64,000 bases of DNA from Amaurobius ferox (taxonomy: Eukaryota > Arthropoda > Arachnida > Araneae > Amaurobiidae): the NCBI GenBank assembly GCA_951213105.1, contig OX578146.1, positions 55,223,569 to 55,287,568 on the forward strand. The letters are read 5' to 3'. Both the position numbers and the translations under genes were made by a program. Within the stretch, counting starts at the first letter, position 1. Each line of letters begins with the position of its first letter. Shown here in pieces: positions 1 through 12,080 of this stretch. The notes under the pieces were generated by a model. That model was not told where the DNA came from, made no database searches, and saw nothing but the letters and a program-made list of their open reading frames with translations.

Positions 1-82
1 AATCATATTGAGATAAGACAGGAAGAATGATAAATAGAGCTAAAAATATTATTATGAGACTAGCTGGAGCCACCCAAACCAA

Positions 83-132
83 CAATTCTTAAGAGACTGG
101 ACTTCTCGCTGTGGTCAGTCTTTTAAGAATTG
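83..132. repeat. Conserved hairpin in each monomer (first copy shown)
   Basis: Bases 83-99 (CAATTCTTAAGAGACTG) are the reverse complement of 116-132 (CAGTCTTTTAAGAATTG), apart from one position that becomes a G.U pair in RNA. This gives a 17-bp stem around a 16-nt loop. The structure recurs in nearly all monomers. Rare changes hit single stem positions, for example near 1733, 2863, 5031 and 52321. It is the only long inverted repeat I found inside the unit. It may matter for satellite transcripts, cruciform extrusion or array recombination, but the sequence does not say which. Confidence 0.9.
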
Positions 133-160
133 GCGCAATAGGGATACGTTAAATATTATA

Positions 161-250
161 AAAATTGCAACATAATGAAAATTTAATGTTTATGAAAATT
201 GCAACACATGTCTTATATTGCAACACATGTCACATAAGTCATGTCTTATA
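161..250. repeat. Nested short direct repeats inside the monomer (first copy shown)
   Basis: Three short motifs are each present twice in this 90-bp stretch: AAAATTGCAACA at 161-172 and 195-206, TTGCAACACATGTC at 199-212 and 218-231, and CATGTCTTATA at 207-217 and 240-250. The motifs overlap, so this part of the unit looks built by small local duplications. The pattern is the same in every intact monomer. A TATATAAAA string follows at the end of the block. Confidence 0.85.
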
Positions 251-488
251 TAAAATGCACGGGATATATAATATGGAAAAGAATTATATTTTAGATTTTT
301 ATTTTAAGGTTGGATTTGCATTGCTGCAATATACAGTTTTACTCAAGACTTATTGCTGGTTTGGTTCCAGAATGTGTTATGCAATATGTTATGTATTACG
401 GGCATTCCACATTGTACCTAGCAACTTCCACTCTTCTGTTATTTGTTCGATTTATCTGCTGCTTTTAACAAGTGCCGTGCAATATTAG
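186..488 (+). other. Open frame of ~100 codons conserved in nearly all monomers; probably non-coding
   Basis: From an ATG at 186 the frame stays open to TAG at 486-488, and it can be extended upstream to a TTG at 165. The same frame is open in every monomer except one. The A/B length difference is a 3-bp indel, so it keeps frame. The predicted peptide is hydrophobic and rich in Tyr, Cys and Leu, and resembles no family I know. Variants inside the frame are almost all amino-acid-changing (codons 24, 25, 33, 37, 39, 49, 50, 63, 66, 79, 80, 90, 98 and others). I noticed one silent change (near 451), though I did not scan exhaustively. Purifying selection would give the opposite pattern. Recent homogenisation of the array explains the open frame better than coding does. 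Confidence 0.3.
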
Positions 489-3294
489 CAGAAGAAAACT
501 ATAATATAAAAGCTATAAATACTTTATTACATTAGGAAGCTAACTTGGGAGAATCATATTGAGATAAGACAGGAAGAATGATAAATAGAGCTAAAAATAT
601 TATTATGAGACTAGCTGGAGCCACCCAAACCAACAATTCTTAAGAGACTGGACTTCTCGCTGTGGTCAGTCTTTTAAGAATTGGCGCAATAGGGATACGT
701 TAAATATTATAAAAATTGCAACATAATGAAAATTTAATGTTTATGAAAATTGCAACACATGTCTTATATTGCAACACATGTCACATAAGTCATGTCTTAT
801 ATAAAATGCACGGGATATATAATATGGAAAATAATTATATTTTAGATTTTTATTTTAAGGTTGGATTTGCATTGCAATATACAGTTTTACTCAAGACTTA
901 TTGCTGGTTTGGTTCCAGAATGTGTTATGCAATATGTTATGTATTACGGGCATTCCACATTGTACCTAGCAACTTCCACTCTTCTGTTATCTGTTCGATT
1001 TATCTGCTGCTTTTAACAAGTGCCGTGCAATATTAGCAGAAGAAAAATATAATATAAAAGCTATAAATACTTTATTATATTAGGAAGCTAACTTGGAAGA
1101 ATCATATTGAGATGAGACAGGAAGAATGATAAATAGAGCTAAAAATATTATTATGAGACTAGCTGGAGTTACTCAAACCAACAATTCTTAAGAGACTGGA
1201 CTTCTCGCTGTGGTCAGTCTTTTAAGAATTGGCGCAATAGGGATACGTTAAATATTATAAAAATTGCAACATAATGAAAATTTAATGTTTATGAAAATTG
1301 CAACACATGTCTTATATTGCAACACATGTCACATAAGTCATGTCTTATATAAAATGCACGGGATATATAATATGGAAAAGAATTATATTTTAGATTTTTA
1401 TTTTAAGGTTGGATTTGCATTGCAATATACAGTTTTACTCAAGACTTATTGCTGGTTTGGTTCCAGAATGTGTTATGCAATATGTTATGTATTACGGGCA
1501 TTCCACATTGTACCTAGCAACTTCCACTCTTCTGTTATCTGTTCGATTTATCTGCTGCTTTTAACAAGTGCCGTGCAATATTAGCAGAAGAAAACTATAA
1601 TATAAAAGCTATAAATACTTTATTATATTAGGAAGCTAACTTGGAAGAATCATATTGAGATGAGACAGGAAGAATGATAAATAGAGCTAAAAATATTATT
1701 ATGAGACTAGCTGGAGTTACTCAAACCAACAATCCTTAAGAGACTGGACTTCTCGCTGTGGTCAGTCTTTTAAGAATTGGCGCAATAGGGATACGTTAAA
1801 TATTATAAAAATTGCAACATAATGAAAATTTAATGTTTATGAAAATTGCAACACATGTCTTATATTGCAACACATGTCACATAAGTCATGTCTTATATAA
1901 AATGCACGGGATATATAATATGGAAAAGAATTATATTTTAGATTTTTATTTTAAGGTTGGATTTGCATTGCAATATACAGTTTTACTCAAGACTTATTGC
2001 TGGTTTGGTTCCAGAATGTGTTATGCAATATGTTATGTATTACGGGCATTCCACATTGTACCTAGCAACTTCCACTCTTCTGTTATCTGTTCGATTTATC
2101 TGCTGCTTTTAACAAGTGCCGTGCAATATTAGCAGAAGAAAACTATAATATAAAAGCTATAAATACTTTATTATATTAGGAAGCTAACTTGGAAGAATCA
2201 TATTGAGATGAGACAGGAAGAATGATAAATAGAGCTAAAAATATTATTATGGGACTAGCTGGAGTTACTCAAACCAACAATTCTTAAGAGACTGGACTTC
2301 TCGCTGTGGTCAGTCTTTTAAGAATTGGCGCAATAGGGATACGTTAAATATTATAAAAATTGCAACATAATGAAAATTTAATGTTTATGAAAATTGCAAC
2401 ACATGTCTTATATTGCAACACATGTCACATAAGTCATGTCTTATATAAAATGCACGGGATATATAATATGGAAAAGAATTATATTTTAGATTTTTATTTT
2501 AAGGTTGGATTTGCATTGCTGCAATATACAGTTTTACTCAAGACTTATTGCTGGTTTGGTTCCAGAATGTGTTATGCAATATGTTATGTATTACGGGCAT
2601 TCCACATTGTACCTAGCAACTTCCACTCTTCTGTTATCTGTTCGATTTATCTGCTGCTTTTAACAAGTGCCGTGCAATATTAGCAGAAGAAAACTATAAT
2701 ATAAAAGCTATAAATACTTTATTATATTAGGAAGCTAACTTGGAAGAATCATATTGAGATGAGACAGGAAGAATGATAAATAGAGCTAAAAATATTATTA
2801 TGAGACTAGCTGGAGTTACTCAAACCAACAATTCTTAAGAGACTGGACTTCTCGCTGTGGTCCGTCTTTTAAGAATTGGCGCAATAGGGATACGTTAAAT
2901 ATTATAAAAATTGCAACATAATGAAAATTTAATGTTTATGAAAATTGCAACACATGTCTTATATTGCAACACATGTCACATAAGTCATGTCTTATATAAA
3001 ATGCACGGGATATATAATATGGAAAAGAATTATATTTTAGATTTTTATTTTAAGGTTGGATTTGCATTGCAATATACAGTTTTACTCAAGACTTATTGCT
3101 GGTTTGGTTCCAGAATGTGTTATGCAATATGTTATGTATTACGGGCATTCCACATTGTACCTAGCAACTTCCACTCTTCTGTTATCTGTTCGATTTATCT
3201 GCTGCTTTTAACAAGTGCCGTGCAATATTAGCAGAAGAAAACTATAATATAAAAGCTATAAATACTTTATTATATTAGGAAGCTAACTTGGAAG

Positions 3295-3842
3295 AATCAT
3301 ATTGAGATGAGACAGGAAGAATGATAAATAGAGCTAAAAATATTATTATGAGACTAGCTGGAGTTACTCAAACCAACAATTCTTAAGAGACTGGACTTCT
3401 CGCTGTGGTCAGTCTTTTAAGAATTGGCGCAATAGGGATACGTTAAATATTATAAAAATTGCAACATAATGAAAATTTAATGTTTATGAAAATTGCAACA
3501 CATGTCTTATATTGCAACACATGTCACATAAGTCATGTCTTATATAAAATGCACGGGATATATAATATGGAAAAGAATTATATTTTAGATTTTTATTTTA
3601 AGGTTGGATTTGCATTGCAATATACAGTTTTACTCAAGACTTATTGCTGGTTTGGTTCCAGAATGTGTTATGCAATATGTTATGTATTACGGGCATTCCA
3701 CATTGTACCTAGCAACTTCCACTCTTCTGTTATCTGTTCGATTTATCTGCTGCTTTTAACAAGTGCCGTGCAATATTAGCAGAAGAAAACTATAATATAA
3801 AAGCTATAAATACTTTATTATATTAGGAAGCTAACTTGGAAG
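3295..3842. repeat. Representative type B monomer (548 bp)
   Basis: Type B monomers have GATGAGAC, GGAGTTACTCAA, no CTG in the middle, and TTATATTAGG with CTTGGAAG at the end. They are the majority form. Sub-variants are defined by single changes: ATC plus CGC (for example 8239-8786), ATG in place of AAG at codon 39 of the open frame (for example 15923-16470), AAT at the same codon, TCA in place of GCA at codon 79 (for example 9335-9882), and ATG in place of CTG at codon 98 (for example 9883-10430). These mark the higher-order structure. Confidence 0.9.
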
Positions 3843-5492
3843 AATCATATTGAGATGAGACAGGAAGAATGATAAATAGAGCTAAAAATATTATTATGAG
3901 ACTAGCTGGAGTTACTCAAACCAACAATTCTTAAGAGACTGGACTTCTCGCTGTGGTCAGTCTTTTAAGAATTGGCGCAATAGGGATACGTTAAATATTA
4001 TAAAAATTGCAACATAATGAAAATTTAATGTTTATGAAAATTGCAACACATGTCTTATATTGCAACACATGTCACATAAGTCATGTCTTATATAAAATGC
4101 ACGGGATATATAATATGGAAAAGAATTATATTTTAGATTTTTATTTTAAGGTTGGATTTGCATTGCAATATACAGTTTTACTCAAGACTTATTGCTGGTT
4201 TGGTTCCAGAATGTGTTATGCAATATGTTATGTATTACGGGCATTCCACATTGTACCTAGCAACTTCCACTCTTCTGTTATCTGTTCGATTTATCTGCTG
4301 CTTTTAACAAGTGCCGTGCAATATTAGCAGAAGAAAACTATAATATAAAAGCTATAAATACTTTATTATATTAGGAAGCTAACTTGGAAGAATCATATTG
4401 AGATGAGACAGGAAGAATGATAAATAGAGCTAAAAATATTATTATGGGACTAGCTGGAGTTACTCAAACCAACAATTCTTAAGAGACTGGACTTCTCGCT
4501 GTGGTCAGTCTTTTAAGAATTGGCGCAATAGGGATACGTTAAATATTATAAAAATTGCAACATAATGAAAATTTAATGTTTATGAAAATTGCAACACATG
4601 TCTTATATTGCAACACATGTCACATAAGTCATGTCTTATATAAAATGCACGGGATATATAATATGGAAAAGAATTATATTTTAGATTTTTATTTTAAGTT
4701 TGGATTTGCATTGCTGCAATATACAGTTTTACTCAAGACTTATTGCTGGTTTGGTTCCAGAATGTGTTATGCAATATGTTATGTATTACGGGCATTCCAC
4801 ATTGTACCTAGCAACTTCCACTCTTCTGTTATCTGTTCGATTTATCTGCTGCTTTTAACAAGTGCCGTGCAATATTAGCAGAAGAAAACTATAATATAAA
4901 AGCTATAAATACTTTATTACATTAGGAAGCTAACTTGGGAGAATCATATTGAGATAAGACAGGAAGAATGATAAATAGAGCTAAAAATATTATTATGAGA
5001 CTAGCTGGAGCCACCCAAACCAACAATTCTTGAGAGACTGGACTTCTCGCTGTGGTCAGTCTTTTAAGAATTGGCGCAATAGGGATACGTTAAATATTAT
5101 AAAAATTGCAACATAATGAAAATTTAATGTTTATGAAAATTGCAACACATGTCTTATATTGCAACACATGTCACATAAGTCATGTCTTATATAAAATGCA
5201 CGGGATATATAATATGGAAAAGAATTATATTTTAGATTTTTATTTTAAGGTTGGATTTGCATTGCTGCAATATACAGATTTACTCAAGACTTATTGCTGG
5301 TTTGGTTCCAGAATGTGTTATGCAATATGTTATGTATTACGGGCATTCCACATTGTACCTAGCAACTTCCACTCTTCTGTTATCTGTTCGATTTATCTGC
5401 TGCTTTTAACAAGTGCCGTGCAATATTAGCAGAAGAAAACTATAATATAAAAGCTATAAATACTTTATTACATTAGGAAGCTAACTTGGGAG

Positions 5493-6043
5493 AATCATAT
5501 TGAGATAAGACAGGAAGAATGATAAATAGAGCTAAAAATATTATTATGAGACTAGCTGGAGCCACCCAAACCAACAATTCTTAAGAGACTGGACTTCTCG
5601 CTGTGGTCAGTCTTTTAAGAATTGGCGCAATAGGGATACGTTAAATATTATAAAAATTGCAACATAATGAAAATTTAATGTTTATGAAAATTGCAACACA
5701 TGTCTTATATTGCAACACATGTCACATAAGTCATGTCTTATATAAAATGCACGGGATATATAATATGGAAAAGAATTATATTTTAGATTTTTATTTTAAG
5801 GTTGGATTTGCATTGCTGCAATATACAGTTTTACTCAAGACTTATTGCTGGTTTGGTTCCAGAATGTGTTATGCAATATGTTATGTATTACGGGCATTCC
5901 ACATTGTACCTAGCAACTTCCACTCTTCTGTTATCTGTTCGATTTATCTGCTGCTTTTAACAAGTGCCGTGCAATATTAGCAGAAGAAAACTATAATATA
6001 AAAGCTATAAATACTTTATTACATTAGGAAGCTAACTTGGGAG
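5493..6043. repeat. Representative type A monomer (551 bp)
   Basis: Type A monomers carry a linked set of differences: GATAAGAC near the start, GGAGCCACCCAA before the hairpin, the extra CTG in the middle, and TTACATTAGG with CTTGGGAG at the end. They occur in runs of about 2 to 5, for example near 4391-7142, 16471-19222, 20870-23070 and 29649-31849, separated by runs of type B. The first and last monomers of a run are usually chimeric between the types. Confidence 0.9.
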
Positions 6044-9000
6044 AATCATATTGAGATAAGACAGGAAGAATGATAAATAGAGCTAAAAATATTATTATGA
6101 GACTAGCTGGAGCCACCCAAACCAACAATTCTTAAGAGACTGGACTTCTCGCTGTGGTCAGTCTTTTAAGAATTGGCGCAATAGGGATACGTTAAATATT
6201 ATAAAAATTGCAACATAATGAAAATTTAATGTTTATGAAAATTGCAACACATGTCTTATATTGCAACACATGTCACATAAGTCATGTCTTATATAAAATG
6301 CACGGGATATATAATATGGAAAAGAATTATATTTTAGATTTTTATTTTAAGGTTGGATTTGCATTGCTGCAATATACAGTTTTACTCAAGACTTATTGCT
6401 GGTTTGGTTCCAGAATGTGTTATGCAATATGTTATGTATTACGGGCATTCCACATTGTACCTAGCAACTTCCACTCTTCTGTTATCTGTTCGATTTATCT
6501 GCTGCTTTTAACAAGTGCCGTGCAATATTAGCAGAAGAAAACTATAATATAAAAGCTATAAATACTTTATTACATTAGGAAGCTAACTTGGGAGAATCAT
6601 ATTGAGATAAGACAGGAAGAATGATAAATAGAGCTAAAAATATTATTATGAGACTAGCTGGAGCCACCCAAACCAACAATTCTTAAGAGACTGGACTTCT
6701 CGCTGTGGTCAGTCTTTTAAGAATTGGCGCAATAGGGATACGTTAAATATTATAAAAATTGCAACATAATGAAAATTTAATGTTTATGAAAATTGCAACA
6801 CATGTCTTATATTGCAACACATGTCACATAAGTCATGTCTTATATAAAATGCACGGGATATATAATATGGAAAATAATTATATTTTAGATTTTTATTTTA
6901 AGGTTGGATTTGCATTGCAATATACAGTTTTACTCAAGACTTATTGCTGGTTTGGTTCCAGAATGTGTTATGCAATATGTTATGTATTACGGGCATTCCA
7001 CATTGTACCTAGCAACTTCCACTCTTCTGTTATCTGTTCGATTTATCTGCTGCTTTTAACAAGTGCCGTGCAATATTAGCAGAAGAAAACTATAATATAA
7101 AAGCTATAAATACTTTATTATATTAGGAAACTAACTTGGAAGAATCATATTGAGATGAGACAGGAAGAATGATAAATAGAGCTAAAAATATTATTATGAG
7201 ACTAGCTGGAGTTACTCAAACCAACAATTCTTAAGAGACTGGACTTCTCGCTGTGGTCAGTCTTTTAAGAATTGGCGCAATAGGGATACGTTAAATATTA
7301 TAAAAATTGCAACATAATGAAAATTTAATGTTTATGAAAATTGCAACACATGTCTTATATTGCAACACATGTCACATAAGTCATGTCTTATATAAAATGC
7401 ACGGGATATATAATATGGAAAAGAATTATATTTTAGATTTTTATTTTAAGGTTGGATTTGCATTGCAATATACAGTTTTACTCAAGACTTATTGCTGGTT
7501 TGGTTCCAGAATGTGTTATGCAATATGTTATGTATTACGGGCATTCCACATTGTACCTAGCAACTTCCACTCTTCTGTTATCTGTTCGATTTATCTGCTG
7601 CTTTTAACAAGTGCCGTGCAATATTAGCAGAAGAAAACTATAATATAAAAGCTATAAATACTTTATTATATTAGGAAACTAACTTGGAAGAATCATATTG
7701 AGATGAGACAGGAAGAATGATAAATAGAGCTAAAAATATTATTATGAGACTAGCTGGAGTTACTCAAACCAACAATTCTTAAGAGACTGGACTTCTCGCT
7801 GTGGTCAGTCTTTTAAGAATTGGCGCAATAGGGATACGTTAAATATTATAAAAATTGCAACATAATGAAAATTTAATGTTTATGAAAATTGCAACACATG
7901 TCTTATATTGCAACACATGTCACATAAGTCATGTCTTATATAAAATGCACGGGATATATAATATGGAAAAGAATTATATTTTAGATTTTTATTTTAAGGT
8001 TGGATTTGCATTGCAATATACAGTTTTACTCAAGACTTATTGCTGGTTTGGTTCCAGAATGTGTTATGCAATATGTTATGTATTACGGGCATTCCACATT
8101 GTACCTAGCAACTTCCACTCTTCTGTTATCTGTTCGATTTATCTGCTGCTTTTAACAAGTGCCGTGCAATATTAGCAGAAGAAAACTATAATATAAAAGC
8201 TATAAATACTTTATTATATTAGGAAGCTAACTTGGAAGAATCATATTGAGATGAGACAGGAAGAATGATAAATAGAGCTAAAAATATTATTATGAGACTA
8301 GCTGGAGTTACTCAATCCAACAATTCTTAAGAGACTGGACTTCTCGCTGTGGTCAGTCTTTTAAGAATTGGCGCAATAGGGATACGTTAAATATTATAAA
8401 AATTGCAACATAATGAAAATTTAATGTTTATGAAAATTGCAACACATGTCTTATATTGCAACACATGTCACATAAGTCATGTCTTATATAAAATGCACGG
8501 GATATATAATATCGAAAAGAATTATATTTTAGATTTTTATTTTAAGGTTGGATTTGCATTGCAATATACAGTTTTACTCAAGACTTATCGCTGGTTTGGT
8601 TCCAGAATGTGTTATGCAATATGTTATGTATTACGGGCATTCCACATTGTACCTAGCAACTTCCACTCTTCTGTTATCTGTTCGATTTATCTGCTGCTTT
8701 TAACAAGTGCCGTGCAATATTAGCAGAAGAAAACTATAATATAAAAGCTATAAATACTTTATTATATTAGGAAGCTAACTTGGAAGAATCATATTGAGAT
8801 GAGACAGGAAGAATGATAAATAGAGCTAAAAATATTATTATGAGACTAGCTGGAGTTACTCAAACCAACAATTCTTAAGAGACTGGACTTCTCGCTGTGG
8901 TCAGTCTTTTAAGAATTGGCGCAATAAGGATACGTTAAATATTATAAAAATTGCAACATAATGAAAATTTAATGTTTATGAAAATTGCAACACATGTCTT

Positions 9001-9334
9001 ATATTGCAACACATGTCACATAAGTCATGTCTTATATAAAATGCACGGGATATATAATATGGAAAAGAATTATATTTTAGATTTTTATTTTAAGGTTGGA
9101 TTTGCATTGCAATATACAGTTTTACTCAAGACTTATTGCTGGTTTGGTTCCAGAATGTGTTATGCAATATGTTATGTATTACGGGCATTCCACATTGTAC
9201 CTAGCAACTTCCACTCTTCTGTTATCTGTTCGATTTATCTGCTGCTTTTAACAAGTGCCGTGCAATATTAGCAGAAGAAAACTATAATATAAAAGCTATA
9301 AATACTTTATTATATTAGGAAGCTAACTTGGAAG

Positions 9335-12080
9335 AATCATATTGAGATGAGACAGGAAGAATGATAAATAGAGCTAAAAATATTATTATGAGACTAGCTG
9401 GAGTTACTCAAACCAACAATTCTTAAGAGACTGGACTTCTCGCTGTGGTCAGTCTTTTAAGAATTGGCGCAATAGGGATACGTTAAATATTATAAAAATT
9501 GCAACATAATGAAAATTTAATGTTTATGAAAATTGCAACACATGTCTTATATTGCAACACATGTCACATAAGTCATGTCTTATATAAAATGCACGGGATA
9601 TATAATATGGAAAAGAATTATATTTTAGATTTTTATTTTAAGGTTGGATTTGCATTGCAATATACAGTTTTACTCAAGACTTATTGCTGGTTTAGTTCCA
9701 GAATGTGTTATGCAATATGTTATGTATTACGGTCATTCCACATTGTACCTAGCAACTTCCACTCTTCTGTTATCTGTTCGATTTATCTGCTGCTTTTAAC
9801 AAGTGCCGTGCAATATTAGCAGAAGAAAACTATAATATAAAAGCTATAAATACTTTATTATATTAGGAAGCTAACTTGGAAGAATCATATTGAGATGAGA
9901 CAGGAAGAATGATAAATAGAGCTAAAAATATTATTATGAGACTAGCTGGAGTTACTCAAACCAACAATTCTTAAGAGACTGGACTTCTCGCTGTGGTCAG
10001 TCTTTTAAGAATTGGCGCAATAGGGATACGTTAAATATTATAAAAATTGCAACATAATGAAAATTTAATGTTTATGAAAATTGCAACACATGTCTTATAT
10101 TGCAACACATGTCACATAAGTCATGTCTTATATAAAATGCACGGGATATATAATATGGAAAAGAATTATATTTTAGATTTTTATTTTAAGGTTGGATTTG
10201 CATTGCAATATACAGTTTTACTCAAGACTTATTGCTGGTTTGGTTCCAGAATGTGTTATGCAATATGTTATGTATTACGGGCATTCCACATTGTACCTAG
10301 CAACTTCCACTCTTCTGTTATCTGTTCGATTTATCTGATGCTTTTAACAAGTGCCGTGCAATATTAGCAGAAGAAAACTATAATATAAAAGCTATAAATA
10401 CTTTATTATATTAGGAAGCTAACTTGGAAGAATCATATTGAGATGAGACAGGAAGAATGATAAATAGAGCTAAAAATATTATTATGAGACTAGCTGGAGC
10501 CACCCAAACCAACAATTCTTAAGAGACTGGACTTCTCGCTGTGGTCAGTCTTTTAAGAATTGGCGCAATAGGGATACGTTAAATATTATAAAAATTGCAA
10601 CATAATGAAAATTTAATGTTTATGAAAATTGCAACACATGTCTTATATTGCAACACATGTCACATAAGTCATGTCTTATATAAAATGCACGGGATATATA
10701 ATATGGAAAAGAATTATATTTTAGATTTTTATTTTAAGGTTGGATTTGCATTGCTGCAATATACAGTTTTACTCAAGACTTATTGCTGGTTTGGTTCCAG
10801 AATGTGTTATGCAATATGTTATGTATTACGGGCATTCCACATTGTACCTAGCAACTTCCACTCTTCTGTTATCTGTTCGATTTATCTGCTGCTTTTAACA
10901 AGTGCCGTGCAATATTAGCAGAAGAAAACTATAATATAAAAGCTATAAATACTTTATTACATTAGGAAGCTAACTTGGGAGAATCATATTGAGATAAGAC
11001 AGGAAGAATGATAAATAGAGCTAAAAATATTATTATGAGACTAGCTGGAGCCACCCAAACCAACAATTCTTAAGAGACTGGACTTCTCGCTGTGGTCAGT
11101 CTTTTAAGAATTGGCGCAATAGGGATACGTTAAATATTATAAAAATTGCAACATAATGAAAATTTAATGTTTATGAAAATTGCAACACATGTCTTATATT
11201 GCAACACATGTCACATAAGTCATGTCTTATATAAAATGCACGGGATATATAATATGGAAAAGAATTATATTTTAGATTTTTATTTTAAGGTTGGATTTGC
11301 ATTGCTGCAATATACAGTTTTACTCAAGACTTATTGCTGGTTTGGTTCCAGAATGTGTTATGCAATATGTTATGTATTACGGGCATTCCACATTGTACCT
11401 AGCAACTTCCACTCTTCTGTTATCTGTTCGATTTATCTGCTGCTTTTAACAAGTGCCGTGCAATATTAGCAGAAGAAAACTATAATATAAAAGCTATAAA
11501 TACTTTATTACATTAGGAAGCTAACTTGGGAGAATCATATTGAGATAAGACAGGAAGAATGATAAATAGAGCTAAAAATATTATTATGAGACTAGCTGGA
11601 GCCACCCAAACCAACAATTCTTAAGAGACTGGACTTCTCGCTGTGGTCAGTCTTTTAAGAATTGGCGCAATAGGGATACGTTAAATATTATAAAAATTGC
11701 AACATAATGAAAATTTAATGTTTATGAAAATTGCAACACATGTCTTATATTGCAACACATGTCACATAAGTCATGTCTTATATAAAATGCACGGGATATA
11801 TAATATGGAAAATAATTATATTTTAGATTTTTATTTTAAGGTTGGATTTGCATTGCAATATACAGTTTTACTCAAGACTTATTGCTGGTTTGGTTCCAGA
11901 ATGTGTTATGCAATATGTTATGTATTACGGGCATTCCACATTGTACCTAGCAACTTCCACTCTTCTGTTATCTGTTCGATTTATCTGCTGCTTTTAACAA
12001 GTGCCGTGCAATATTAGCAGAAGAAAACTATAATATAAAAGCTATAAATACTTTATTATATTAGGAAGCTAACTTGGAAG
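9335..12080. repeat. Five-monomer block, first copy
   Basis: Monomers starting at 9335, 9883, 10431, 10982 and 11533 show this order: Ser66/Ser79 variant, Met98 variant, chimeric B-start/A-end monomer (GATGAGAC with GCCACCC plus CTG), type A, then A-start/B-end. The same first four recur 2746 bp later. The identity of the chimeric third monomer in both copies supports one duplication event rather than chance. Confidence 0.85.

Noticed and set aside
131..142. RNA polymerase III A-box (TGGCGCAATAGG) in each monomer
   Set aside because: The sequence fits the A-box consensus, but the only B-box-like string (GTTCGATTTATC) is poor and about 300 bp away, far beyond normal spacing.
440..460. CENP-B-box-like sequence in the monomer
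   Set aside because: TTCG followed by the spaced A is present, but the required CGGG is not.
1..551. Hammerhead ribozyme in the satellite unit
   Set aside because: The conserved CTGATGA and GAAA core arrangement is absent; a partial CTGATG occurs only in the rare Met98 variant.
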